DNA from: Nymphaea colorata
Taxonomy: Eukaryota; Streptophyta; Magnoliopsida; Nymphaeales; Nymphaeaceae
Assembly (NCBI RefSeq): GCF_008831285.2
Contig: NC_045141.1
Location: forward strand, 20,704,848-20,768,847
Reading direction: 5' to 3'
Length of the DNA: 64,000 nucleotides
The notes below the pieces were generated by a model. It did no database searches. It worked only from the letters and a program-made list of their open reading frames with translations, and was not told the DNA's origin. Positions 11,301 through 23,300 of this stretch are shown here, piece by piece. Position 1 is the stretch's first letter. Each line of letters begins with the position of its first letter. Position numbers and translations under genes: made by a program.

Positions 11301-13173
11301 ATCTACCAAATGAATTTCACTTGTTGGTTGGCCTACCCTGGTATACACGACTGCATTTAGGTATCTACTGATACCGTATGATGCTTCTAATAATCTATGG
11401 CACATGATTGGTCACTTCCTCCTCATGGAAAAGGACACAATTTGTGATGGGCAACATTTTCCTATATTTTGTCTTTTTTTTTTTTCTTTTAATAGTCTTA
11501 TGGATTACTTTACATTGGCATTGCACTGCAAGTGGTAAAACCCCTGTGTCCACTCCCACAGGCAAAAAGGTACCTGCTGCCGAACACACACACCTTTGGC
11601 CTTGGCAGGCATTGTCTCGGCATGGGTTTCAAAACTCATGGGATTGCGATTGAGAATGTAAATGATTTGGGTCATGCATCTGCTTGACTTGACTCTGGTT
11701 TGTGGGTTTGGCTGTAAACTTGTAGCGCTGATTAAGTAATTAGGGGCGGATGTAATCTGGTATGCAGAATCAAGTCAAATTGGGATTCAAACTCGGGTTC
11801 TTCCTATGGTGCGAGCAGATGCTTAGAACTGCTTTTAACCTTTAAGAGAAAAGGTCTTACCATTTAAGTTTGCCACTCACTGCACAACATGGATCACCTT
11901 TCAACATCTTAATGTAATCATACCACAAGCTTTCAATTGTGGAATAAGCCAAAACTTTTTCTGCATATTCATCTGACAGAAACTCGACCATCACCCCAAT
12001 AGTCAGACTTGGATTAGGTTTCAGTTTCTTTTTTGGTTCTAGTACAAATCTGAGTCTGACTTCGACTGTGGCACTTCCATATTAGATTTGGTAATGCCTA
12101 CATTTGTCCCATGTATGTCCACATTTGTGATATCCTGTCATTTTGGTGATCTTAGTAAGTTGTCCCTACGGGATGAGTAGAGCCCTGTTGTGGGTTTGTT
12201 AAAATTAGACCGTAACTTCCTATTAAATAGGATATTTGATAGTTTGTCTAATACTTGCACACACACACTGTTGTATGTGAAGCTCTGCATTGCCGCCAAT
12301 GGTAGAAGTTCTATTTGTTTGTCTTAGTTATCAAAATCTCAACTAGTCAGCAGTCAACTGACTAGTGTCATTAGTTGGTTTAGTCGGTTATTGACTGACC
12401 TGTGTTTCAACTTTGAAACCAGCAACTAATTTGTTAAGCCAATCAAATAATCAGCCTAAGCTCAGTCGATTAATCACTGACATAAATATATATGCACATT
12501 CTTTGATAACATATATTCTTCTACATTTGTTTTTATATAAATATATCTATTTAATTATTTATAGTTAATCGACTTAGACTGAGCTGGAATGACCATACTT
12601 AATTAATCTTTTTAAGTTTGTAGGACCTTGAAACCTACTGACTTCCAATATTGACGACTTAGTTTATGATTTCTGTGCCTATAATAAGTTCAGTCAGCAA
12701 AATAGGATGAGGTAAAAGCGTTGTGTTACTGTCTGATACTATATGACAGAATCCATTATGCTACTATTCAGCATTTGTGAAAGTTAATGTCAAGTTTAGC
12801 AACGTTGAAGCTGGGCAATCATGAAAGCTCTCCAAATACACTAATGAACTTTTTGGTCGTCTTGTAGAATGAAAATCTTGGCAAACGGCTTGCTCATGGA
12901 TACCCGTTTCTGGAGGCTGAGGTGGCCTACTGTGCTCGGAATGAGTATTGTGAATCTGCTGTTGACTTCATTGCTAGAAGAAGCCGTCTTGCTTTTCTTG
13001 ACACTGATGCAGCGGGCCGAGCATTGCCTCGCGTAGTTGAGATCCTGGCTGATGAGCACAACTGGGATAAGACACGGCGAAAGCAGGAACTGCAGAATGC
13101 CAGGGCCTTCCTTGAAACCTTCAAATCCTCAAAAAATGCACAGTTTCGTGATGGAAAGCATACGGGTTACTAA
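5270..13173 (+). CDS. SDP6: FAD-dependent glycerol-3-phosphate dehydrogenase, mitochondrial (last four exons)
   Basis: Oxidises sn-glycerol 3-phosphate to dihydroxyacetone phosphate at the mitochondrial inner membrane and passes electrons through FAD to ubiquinone. In plants it serves the glycerol-3-phosphate shuttle and glycerol use after oil breakdown. Exons: 5270-5601, 6127-6287, 10845-11103 and 12868-13173, all with GT-AG borders and consistent phases, ending with TAA at 13171. They encode 351 residues against about 629 in the family, so the N-terminal part with the FAD-binding GxGxxG fold is absent here. Recognisable family blocks are VNAAGPFCDSVRRMADKD, SGVHIILPDYYSPEGMG, LPWLGRTLAGTTDSN, AWSGIRPLA and GGKWTTYRG. 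The first visible exon needs one codon base from an upstream exon. The visible exons carry no stops or frameshifts, so the gene was intact until recently or still is, with its 5' exons left of the copia element. Confidence 0.9.
8253..8302. repeat. (AT)n microsatellite
   Basis: About 50 bases of uninterrupted AT, followed by a second short AT run to about 8328. The Ile-Tyr frames across it are artefacts. Confidence 0.95.
8400..8620 (+). repeat. Possible LTR remnant
   Basis: A T-rich stretch with TTTTTCTGTTTTCCTG is followed by a TCCAATGGCTA block and by ATTCTAAGAGAGAAATTCAG, a form typical of LTR ends. Similar stretches occur at about 36500-36700 and 46430-46620. I cannot define termini or a target duplication. 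Confidence 0.3.
9076..9353. mobile_element. hAT-like MITE, 278 bp, with 8-bp target duplication
   Basis: The left end reads TAGGGGTGGGC and the reverse complement of the right end reads TACGGCTGGGC, matching at 9 of 11 positions. The flanks carry the same eight bases, GATGAAGG, at 9068-9075 and 9354-9361. An 8-bp duplication and TA-GGG-type terminal repeats fit the hAT superfamily. The ends are rich in GGGCCCGG and the centre is very AT-rich. It has no coding capacity. Confidence 0.8.
10005..10347. repeat. GC-rich imperfect inverted repeat, possible non-autonomous element
   Basis: Copies of GTGCGGGTGCGGG-like motifs point inward from both ends around an AT-rich centre. The outer ends (TAAGTCATACGAGTGCG on the left, the complement of CGGGTGCGGGTGGGTACACTGTAT on the right, trimmed here to its motif) match only loosely. 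I found no target duplication, so its class is open. Confidence 0.4.
11231..11268. repeat. (GA)n microsatellite in SDP6 intron
   Basis: Imperfect GA run just downstream of the third visible SDP6 exon, interrupted once by CAGAGGGA. Confidence 0.9.
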
Positions 13174-14708
13174 TTTATTCCCAAGCACAACAACCTTCAT
13201 ATAAACAAGTAACTGATTTCAATTTCTTAATATATCTCCACCATTGCTTCATTGTATCCCAAAAGAAGGGATACCTCGTTACCTCACCTCAAAGGCCCTT
13301 CTCTGGAAAAAAATAATAATGGTTTCTTTCTTTTACCTAAAATGTACATTTCCCCCATCGTTCCTTACAGTCTCATTAAACTTGCGATGGATCAGTGCAA
13401 TTTGGATAATTGTTCTCATTTGGTCGTGTAAGTTGGAGAGTCGCCGATTGTTTCGGGTGCATTAATATGTTGTTGTGTTCTACATTGAAAGCCTATCTTG
13501 TCTGGGGAACTCTCTAGCTATTGGAGCAATACTGGATCACGTATCTTCCATTCCCTTTTTGTTTATTTCTTCACTAAGGTGTCTGCTTATTCAGTACTGT
13601 GGTATCAGCCGTATCGTTTTACTGAATGAGACAGCGAAATGGACTGCATAGGCCGATACTAATGTGGGTGAATCGTTCTATTGTCCAATTTTTCTTTTTA
13701 ATTACAGTAAGAACAACATTAGCTAATCATAAAATGAAAACTAACACTATTGTTATTGGTCTTTCTCATTCCAACTGTACCCTTACCGCTAAGATACGGT
13801 GTCACAAAGTGGATTAGATCACTCAGTGCTTGTGCGTGAAAATGGAACTTATATCTTTTACAAAAGCACGCCAATTTTGGTGTAAGAAAAATATACTTAG
13901 TTTAAAACTTTTCCCTTTTATTATCCTTAAGTTACACAGTTAAATTAACGCAATCTAAATTTACGACCAAACCAAGTGGTGAGCACGTTCTTGTAAAATT
14001 TTTCTTTACATGATCAACTATTGATGGTTTCGGTGTCACACAAAATCATCCATTGCTCCCAGGGAAACCGAGTGATTCCAGTAAAGTTCAAAATTTTAGC
14101 CTTCTGAATGCTTCATACTTGGGACGATTTTTAAATCATCAAACTCTTCCAGCCCAAGTCCTAACAGTGATACCATTAAGCGACCACGAATCCACGAATG
14201 ATGTATCAGTCAGAAACAGGGCATACTGACCGCTCAGACTAGAGAGTCTGGGATAGGCGGGAGATAGAGATCGAAATCAGCAGCGGACACGTGTCCTCTT
14301 GAATTTATGACGTTTCTTACTAAAATCAATGCTTACGCGCCACGAGGAAGAGAGGCATGAGGTTGTTCTTTGTTGGGCTTGGTTAGGATGACCTCCTTGG
14401 GCATTGTTTCTTTGTCTTCTTTGTCGCTGTCACGTTCTTCTTCCTTTGTTGAACGCTTCTGCCGGTGCCCACCAACATCTTCCTTCCTCCGGCCGATCCT
14501 CCTCCTTCCAGCCTCTCCAGAGAAGGTTTTTCTTCTACCTGCTCCCGTCATCGTTATATTTTTATATATTTTTTTGGGGTTCGTTCCTCTTTTCTTTCTT
14601 TTGCTTTTTCTAGATTTAGTTCTGACCGGATCCTTCTTGGATCTTCTCATCTTTGTTTGGTTCTGGCACTTTTTATAGAAGTTCCGATTTTTTCGACCGT
14701 TTTGCTCG
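13174..14708. other. Intergenic region between SDP6 and glyoxalase I
   Basis: Holds the SDP6 3' untranslated region at the left and the glyoxalase I promoter and leader at the right. The leader, about 14400-14708, is pyrimidine-rich with many TTC and CTT runs, as is common in plant leaders. I see no further gene in it. Confidence 0.6.
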
Positions 14709-17035
14709 ATGGCGACTGGCCCCAAGGAAGCTGCTAGCAACAACCCAGGTCTTCAGGAGGAGCCTGATGAAGCCACCAAGGGATACATCATGCAGCAGAC
14801 TGTGAGTTGTACATCCGTACATTCTTTTCCGTTCTTCAGTTTCTCATCGCACATTCTTCGCTGTGCTTAATGGTCGTGGTACTTTGAATGGCAGATGTTC
14901 CGAATCAAGGACCCGAAAGTTAGCTTGGACTTCTACTCTCGCGTTCTGGGGATGAAGTAAGCCTTTCCATTTCGAAAATTCTGCCTCTCGTTGAGTAATG
15001 GTTTTCTAGGTGTTCTAGTTGAGTCTGTGTCATCCTTGAACTTTAGTTGGTCATCACTATTATTAGTTAGTAGCACCTTGAAAAATGAGAACGGAGTTAT
15101 TGTCATCTGATAGAACGAGAGCTTCTTCCTTCATTAGCATCCCTTCGTGGTCCCTCTTAGTTTTTAGTCCAAATTTCTCATTTTAGTCCATATCTCCGGT
15201 TTAAGGCAAGGCACTACGTGAATTCCACTTTACAGAAAAATACATAAGCTGCGAGCTACATTATGAAGTGCAATTCTATTTGATTTGGATGATGTTGCAT
15301 CTGAATAAATTATGGAGAGCCACATTTCTAGGAAATCAGATGATTTTGATTGTCTGCTATGTCATCTAAACTGTTTTTTAACTGTTATACTGTTCCTTTC
15401 ATGCATGTGCGAGTAGTCTTAGGTGTTCAGCAACCTCTTGGTGTGCATCATCCATCTATCTATGGATTGTACTGTTCTCCATAACGACTGTAGAAAGTTG
15501 AAATCAGAATTGGGAACAAGCAGAATAACTGAGTTACTGAGTTGGCGATTTCTTTTTTCCCTTTTTCCACAGGGAGGCAGGCACCAAATTCATGCAAAAC
15601 GCAGTCTTGGTTATTTCTCAGATAGTGTTCATTGTTTATATGGTTCCATGATAAACATAATCTTTAGCTACTCTCATTTTACTTGGTCCGGCTTCATCTA
15701 CTTGAATTGATGCTTTATTTCTCTGTAGTATTCATTCCATAGAAGTCATAGATCGGTGACCCTTTCTAGTGATGCTTCATTCTATTTTGGTGCTACAACA
15801 GTAGATGGTCAATTTTATACAATACCTGTTCCCTATTATTCTTTAGTCAAAACATAGCATGCAGCCTGCATCTTTTCTGATTATGCTGCCTTTTCTTTCT
15901 CAAGCTTTGAAGTTGAGTATGTTTGTGTGGGTTTCTGGTGTAAGTGGTCAACCTATTTCAACTTTAGGATCATGGAAGCCGTGTAAGCAAGAAAGGTTGT
16001 TGTTGACTGCATTGGTCTTGGGTCATTAGTTTTGTCTCTGTCTTCTTGCATATTGTGGATCACTCAATTAAGTACAAAATTTATGGGTAAAAGATAATTT
16101 ATCAGGTACTATGTAGATATCCCTCCTAGATATTATTTTGCCTCTTGCCACAAAGATGTTTCAGAGGGACATGAATCCCGTCCTCCATGTTTTTCAACCT
16201 TTTAAAAATTTGATCTGTTAAATAGCAAGTGGCCAATTGAAATACAATATTATATGATTCTTTTAGTGCCAAAGAAGTTATTTCTCGAGGAGATCACTTG
16301 ATCTTTCCATGTGGAACATGTTTCCACTGGCAGACAAGGCGATGTTATATTTGTCTGGCCTTAATATTTCAGTTTCAGTTGTACAGGGATTTTATCTATC
16401 TAAATGACTCCTCTTCATCATAACAGGTTACTTAAGCGATTGGACTTTCCAGAGATGAAGTTCAGTTTATACTTTATGGGATATGAAGTAAATATTTATA
16501 GCTCCTGACTCCTGTTGCAGTTTTCATTGTCTTTGCCAATGTATGCGTTATTTTTAGCAGTTAGTTTATAGCTTATGGTCCACATGGATTTTGTTTATAA
16601 TGTTTGCCCATTTATGACTTCATTTAGGATACCTTGGTAGCTCCAACTGATCCGGCACAACGAACGGTCTGGACTTTCAGCAAGAAGGCTACTATTGAAC
16701 TTACGCAGTAATGAAAGAAACACTTTTCTTCTATTGCTGACAAAGTGCTATTGGTGATTAGCTTATTTGACAGTTGCTATTATGTTATACATGTGCATGC
16801 TACTTATACACAGACATGAGAGCCTAGATTTTAAAAGTGGCGTATGGTGTCCACACATAGCAACATGCTTACGTCCATATCTATGCGATAGTGCTTGAGA
16901 AAATTCATGGGTATCTGTGGTTTTCTGTGATCTGAAACTCATGCATAATTTGTCGTTGCTTGTTTAGTACAGAACATGCTTCATACAGTTTATTTAAATA
17001 ATCTCTTACTTTTTTCTATAATATGTGTGTGTGTG

Positions 17036-17088
<53 letters not shown>

Positions 17089-19117
17089 CTAATACAGTCC
17101 AAATGCAGTAATTTTTTAGCTTAGTTAGGGAGGGGCAATTAGTGTAGATCACACAGTATGCAACTATGCACACTCATGCATACATAGAGGCACTCATGTA
17201 TAATATGTTTTGGAAGATTGAAACTTGATAAGGCACATGAGCAATGCATGTGATACAAAAAATGATATCTTTTCAATTTGTCAAGCATGAGTGAAGGACA
17301 ATGAGAACCTGTTCAGGTGCATGTAGCTTTGCATAATTATTAATAATTTATTATAAAAGAACATGAGGCTTTCTACAGGAAATTAGATTTGGTATACTAA
17401 GAGTTATCCAAAAGTGTCTGTCGAAACTGTTGGACGTGGACATGCTTGCTGGTAGCAGCATCCAGGTAAAGTGTATAACTGAAATGGTTTATATGCTCGT
17501 TAAAAGCTCCAAATTATCTGAAATTGCACTAAAATTTTTAGGAATTAAGTAATTTTGAGTCTTTTACGTTCCTGTTTTTTCACAAATCTATTTTCCAAGC
17601 TTCCTTAATGCCAAATATGTTCATTGATCTTTTCAGTAATTGGGGCACTGAAAGCGATCCTGAGTTCAAAGGTTACCATAATGGTAACACCGAACCTCGT
17701 GGTTTTGGTATGTATTTCTCTGTGTTAATTCTCACCTGATCATTATGGTCCAACTATGTTTTAGAAGCTTAGAAAGTCTTGACTCTTGACAACTCCACAA
17801 CACTTTGTTGTGAATATGCCAGAAGGCCCAGAACTAGTCGCTATGTGTTGCATACGAGATTCTAAAATCTAACTGTAAATCAGTGCTCAAAGAAATGTGA
17901 CATCATCTTTTCTTTTCCCAGGGCACATTGGCATCACTGTGGATGACACTTACAAGGCATGTGAAAGGTTTGAAAGTTTGGGAGTTGAATTCGTGAAAAA
18001 ACCTGATGATGGTAAGTTCCATTTACTCATACATGATCAACGTGCCATTGATCTCAGTTGCAGTTTTTTTCTCTTCTGCTGGAGCTTTGATATATGCTTT
18101 CTGTTGGTTCTTTAAGATGTGTATGAAATAACTGCACACGTGAAGCTTACCAGGTTCTGTTTGATATTTTATTTGAATGAATGCCTTCTGTAAAAATTGT
18201 TAATGATTTCATGGGAATTCTTGTAGCATAGATGTCTTTGTGTGGCAAGGACGTTAAGCATATGAGCAACCGGAACCTCCACCCATCTGCACTTTCCTTG
18301 GCATTTCATACATCTTTCATGCTTTAATCCTAGTGAAGAAAAGACTGATCACCTTGAAAAGATCTTGTCCGACCTGCTTATGTCCTTGTTTGGCTCAGAC
18401 TGTTCCCCTATGTGAAGTTGGTCCAACCTTTTCAATTTGATTGTGGCCATGAGGGTGACCTGAACAAGTGGTACAGTGTAACTCGGTAGGTGCTTAGCTA
18501 ATCTGTGGTGCGTGTCCTGATGTTGCTACAGCCTGACCACGTCTACTGGTGGCTCAAAATTGTAGATCCTAGTAGTTTCCTTCAGTTGCTATTGTTCAGT
18601 ATTTCTCAAATTTTTAAGCCTCAATTTTTTTTCTTCTTTTCTCTTGGTTAAGAATCTTCTGCTGTATATTTGAGCATTTTGATAAAGATAATGGCATAAT
18701 GCTGTGATTCCTTTCTGATTGCATTGTTGAGTGAAGTGTTAATATTTGGTTAGATAACGTTCGCTTCTTCCATTGCGTGTTGGAACTTCCAAAGTTCAAT
18801 TATATGAGACATCATAGCATGATGCTTGGGCTATCCAAGTTTCATCTGGGGATCATGTGCTGTTAGCAACTGCATCGTTGGTATAACTGCTTGATTAGAG
18901 ATCCATGTTAAGCCTTCAATTTCTAAGGGTATGATGTGATATGCCAATTATCGTAAGATCCTAGGTCATGAATGTTCAAATGAACTAACTGACTGCACGG
19001 GCAAATTGGTTTTCAGGAAAGATGAAAGGCTTAGCCTTCATCAAGGATCCTGATGGTTACTGGATTGAAATCTTTGACCTGAAGAGAATTGGAATTACCA
19101 CGTCTGAAGCCGCTTGA
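14709..19117 (+). CDS. GLX1: Lactoylglutathione lyase (glyoxalase I), cytosolic type
   Basis: Converts the hemithioacetal of methylglyoxal and glutathione to S-lactoylglutathione, the first step of methylglyoxal removal. Seven exons: 14709-14801, 14895-14956, 16427-16487, 16628-16707, 17637-17707, 17922-18011 and 19017-19117, all GT-AG and in phase, giving 185 aa, the usual length of the short plant and animal-like homodimeric form. Family blocks include [36 protein letters not shown] and [11 protein letters not shown]. The four metal ligands by comparison with human GLO1 are Q30, E96, H124 and E170, all present. No transit peptide is seen, so a cytosolic location is likely. The glutathione-site stretch [10 protein letters not shown] is intact. 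It lies in the same direction as SDP6, 1.5 kb downstream. Confidence 0.96.
17024..17086. repeat. (GT)n(AT)n microsatellite
   Basis: A compound GT then AT run in the fourth intron of glyoxalase I. Confidence 0.95.
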
Positions 19118-19446
19118 GGAAATCAAATGTTCAGCTAACTCTTTTATCTTCTGAAATGGTCTTCTGAAATGGTCGAAGTGAGAAGATCGCCAAGAGTCCT
19201 CCAAATGATATGTACTGTTTACCTATGTTTTGTCCTCCCACTTTCAACCTCAGCAATACAGTATCTCAGCTACTGCACGTATATTTGACTATCAAAATAA
19301 GGGGACCAACCAATCTATTAAGATTTAAGATCTGTATAACTGGTGACCTTGATCTGGGTTTTGCGGAAAATTAAATTCTATCAGTTAACCCATGGAAATT
19401 GCAGCAATTCGGCCAATGCCCAATCCCTTCTGAGGACGTGTTGTTT

Positions 19447-19494
<48 letters not shown>

Positions 19495-20323
19495 ATGTGT
19501 GTGCTTTACTTGGATTATGGTAATTATTCAATAGTTATCCAACTCCTGCAATTGCTTCAAACGAAAAGATCTAGAGGACATCTGTGAACCTCAATTTCCA
19601 ATTCATACAGGTAGATTTTTCACTTTTGACTCAAGACAGCATATTGGAAAATTTATATTTTTAATTAAACAGCAAATCAATGTCAACGGAAGCTATAATT
19701 GAGAGCTTTTTGCCTCCGACTGTTCCTCGTCCATCACCGAAAATTCGTGAGATTCGTTGCAAGACCATGTAACAATGTATACCAACTAGAGTTTGTAGGA
19801 GAAAGCTGCCGCAGGTCAGCAAATTTGTTCAGCCTATGGTTAATGCATTCCTTTCATGGGGTTGTTGAAACCGGTAACGAATTTTCACCTTTCACCACCA
19901 CACGTGAAGAACAATATGGAGTCATAAAAGGTGGGATACAAAGACCCTGCTCAACTAACCATTCTTATCCTTTTTTACCCTCTAAAAACTCAACCATTCC
20001 TAAGCTTTTCATGGGGTTTTCCTTCGTGATATATTGGAAGGGTCATATAATATCAATTATCAAGGGTTCTCGCTACAAAAAGAAAAGAGCCTCACCTTTC
20101 GTTGAAGCATGCAGTGCATGTATACATGAACGTAGCTTTGTCTGCAGGTATACATGCATATAGCTTTAGGAACACATACATACATAAGGGCTGCTAAATA
20201 TTACAAGGCAAAATAGAGCCTGAACGTAGATCATGAGGGTTATATACAGAGGATGAATGACCACAGAGAATAAATAATTGTACAGAAATTACATTCATAT
20301 ACAAGGGGAGTGGGGAAGATTGG
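19118..20323. other. Intergenic region between convergent genes
   Basis: Glyoxalase I ends at 19117 and the next gene ends, on the other strand, at 20324, so both 3' untranslated regions lie here. It contains an AT microsatellite (19451-19490). A 154-codon open stretch at 19699-20163 has no recognisable domain and I do not call it a gene. Confidence 0.6.
19451..19490. repeat. (AT)n microsatellite
   Basis: About 40 bases of uninterrupted AT between convergent genes. Confidence 0.95.
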
Positions 20324-23300
20324 CTATAGAAAGTCCCACTGCCAGTAGACCTTTTCAACAATGCCACCACCACTTCGAACAGCAACGTGGAGCCTATCAG
20401 AAGCAGGAGGAACACCCCACAAGAGTGGAACTGCTACAGTCATCGTAAGCCTCTCCTGCAGGCCGCCAGAGCTGGATTTCTCTGCAACCACCACCTGGGA
20501 CACAGAAAAATAGCATGGACTGAGGAAAAACTTCAGGACATGAATATTAGTGAGTAACTCAGTGCTATATTTTATGAGAACCAAGTAGGAACTGTTATTC
20601 TAGTATGGGATCGACAAAAGTAGCTCCCAAACAAAGCTGAAGAGTGAAGGCTATTTATGCTACAGTCAGGACAGTGGCTGTGTCACGTCTGCAGGTATCT
20701 AAACAATACATGCTAATAACCTTTTTCCCATTCATCACGAGGGTCCAAACTCAAACCCTTTTACATTAAGCAGCGCAAATTAAACTCCATTGATCATTCT
20801 TTCAACAAAAAAAAAAGAAAAGAAAAGAATATGCAGCATAGAAATGGTATCTTTCTGGGGAAAAAGTGACACATCATGATATTTTTGAAATAAATTGTGT
20901 TTTGTTGCAATAATCTATCAGAATGATAAAAATAATGCAGTTAAGACGAGAGATATATATAGGAATGTAATGCGGAATCACAAAATAATAAAAAATGCAA
21001 TGCACATATCTTTGCTGCTTTAGCATAGAAAATTAGGAACTGGATTACATACCTCCCCACCATGCTCTAATACTGCATCCTCTACAACATCACTGAGCAT
21101 CTCAATGGAGCGGCAAAAGCCAAATATGCACAATTTTCTGCCCATGTCCAGCCCCTAGCATATGGTTACATATGATGAACCCATTAGGTGCCAGATGATG
21201 ATGGAAAACAGTATGTAACTGAAACGTAGAAGGGACAAAGATCCCATACATTTGTTGCAGCAATATCAAAAAGTGCCCCTAGACAGAGTTTCTGCTCTGG
21301 ATCCATGTAGTCACTCTCCTGAAATCGCTGGAGCCTCTGAGTTGCTCGCTTTCTTCCATTTTTCTGCCAACAAGCAGATGCGAGAATAAAGGTTGAGAGG
21401 AATCATATAAACAATATTGTACTAGTAACTAGATCAATAAACAAGATGCAGAACAGTGGCTATACGAAATCCCAACACCTATCACAACAGCTATGAAAAT
21501 TTACTAAGAAATTATTTTCATATTAATTTGGAAATCCTCCAAAAAGAGAGTCATCTATATAATAAATCAAAATCATTGGTTCTCGATAGTGCCATTTGGA
21601 ACAGGAACAAGTGTAAATGAAGTGCTAAAACTGCACTACTGCATGCATTTCTAGATTTAGGCATGGAAGCAAACCCTACAAAGAAAATAAATTTAATTGT
21701 AAAAGTGAAAGAGCAGTGTATGATAAAATCCTGAATATATGATAGAAGTCCTTGTGAGGAAAAAGCCTAACACCAAATCAAACAACAAGCAACTGCTTTA
21801 GACTAAAGTTGAAGGGCCCAGGAATTCCTTGATGGTAACTAAATTTACAGAGTTAAACTCAATGGCCTTTTCAAGGATAACACATCCTGCACCTCTTCTA
21901 TACAGAAGTTAATTTCCAATTATGTTTAAGAATTATGACATGCTCAAAAGACGTAAGTTTGTCATGTCATTGTCAACGACCATAGGAATTTTTTTTTCCT
22001 AACTTGCAATATCTAGCAACTAGCAATTAAATGCCGCTTTAAATTAGCTCCTTGTGTTTCAGATCCTACGGTATGTTGTGACTGTCATCGAAACAGGCAT
22101 TGCTGAAAAAGGGAAGGCAGCCTCATAAAATCATAAAGTGCTCTTTTGGCAATGAAGATCGGAAAAGAAAAACATTCAACCATACGTCATATGACAGGAC
22201 CCTTTTTGGGACAAGGGAGCCTCCAATTTGCACAAGCCCATCAGTTGTAAAAAGTGTAACCCTGTCATCCTGCACCCATTGAATACCTGTAAATGCAAGC
22301 AGAAACATTAGTCATTGTTTTAAAAGCCATATCAGCTTTGCTTCTCATTGACGTTGAAAAAAAAAAATGTCACCTCTGCTCATTCAGTTATTAAACATTC
22401 AGTTGCATTGTATAAATAGAAGGAAAGAACCCACAAAGTAAGATTGCCAACGTTTGCATAGTTTTGATCACTCCATACCAGAGAGGCTTTATCTTGTGAG
22501 ACATTTTATTCTCTTTCCTCTCAACTTACTAGGAGTAACATAAGGGAAATAATGGACATTCTTGAAACTCAAAACATTTTTTTCAGGAGAGAAAAGGATG
22601 CAGTATATGAGAAAGATATTTGAACCAGTCAACAGTATGCACATTTGTATCTGTCCCTGCTTATTCCTCCACTACATAAGAGAGCATACTAGCCTCAAAT
22701 AAGACACAGTTTTGAATTCCTTGACATGAGGATACTCCATGGTCGTGCATATACCAATTTTTCAGTACAACAACATTGAATGTGATAGAGCATTCCGAGA
22801 GTCCGGGGGCACAAGTAACAGCATTTTAGCCATCCAAAACAAATGTTGGCACAAAATATTTTCCCCTGATCCTTGAAGGATAAGGTTAACCCAGCACTAG
22901 TGCTTTCTCCTTTCAACTGAAACCGCTTTTTTGAATGTGTGATTGCACTAGTACACTTATTACACTGTTAATCTATAAGGTAAAACTTTAGGTGACATGC
23001 AGGGTAGGTAACCAAGGTATGGGTCATGATCAAGATAGCTTACCTGTGGCCCCATTACAACCACAGCTTCAAACCAAGTTTTAACAAGCTGCAGTTGTCC
23101 AGTTAACTAGTTGAGTTCATGTGAATTAAGACTTAGCCCCTATAAATTTGACCAGAACCCCATATTAATAAAGGCATGACACAATCCAGAATCTCGTCCA
23201 CTAGCCCTGGCATGGAAATTGGAATAACTCAAATTGTACAAACACAAGCCACCTGGTATGGAAATTGAAATAACTCAAATCGTACAAAATAGGAGCCAAC

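Noticed and set aside
14333-14743. 136-codon Lys/Arg-rich frame on the minus strand
   Set aside because: It is the complement of the pyrimidine-rich glyoxalase I leader and first exon.
19699-20163. 154-codon open stretch on the plus strand
   Set aside because: No ATG-supported domain, no family resemblance, and it lies in the 3' region between convergent genes.
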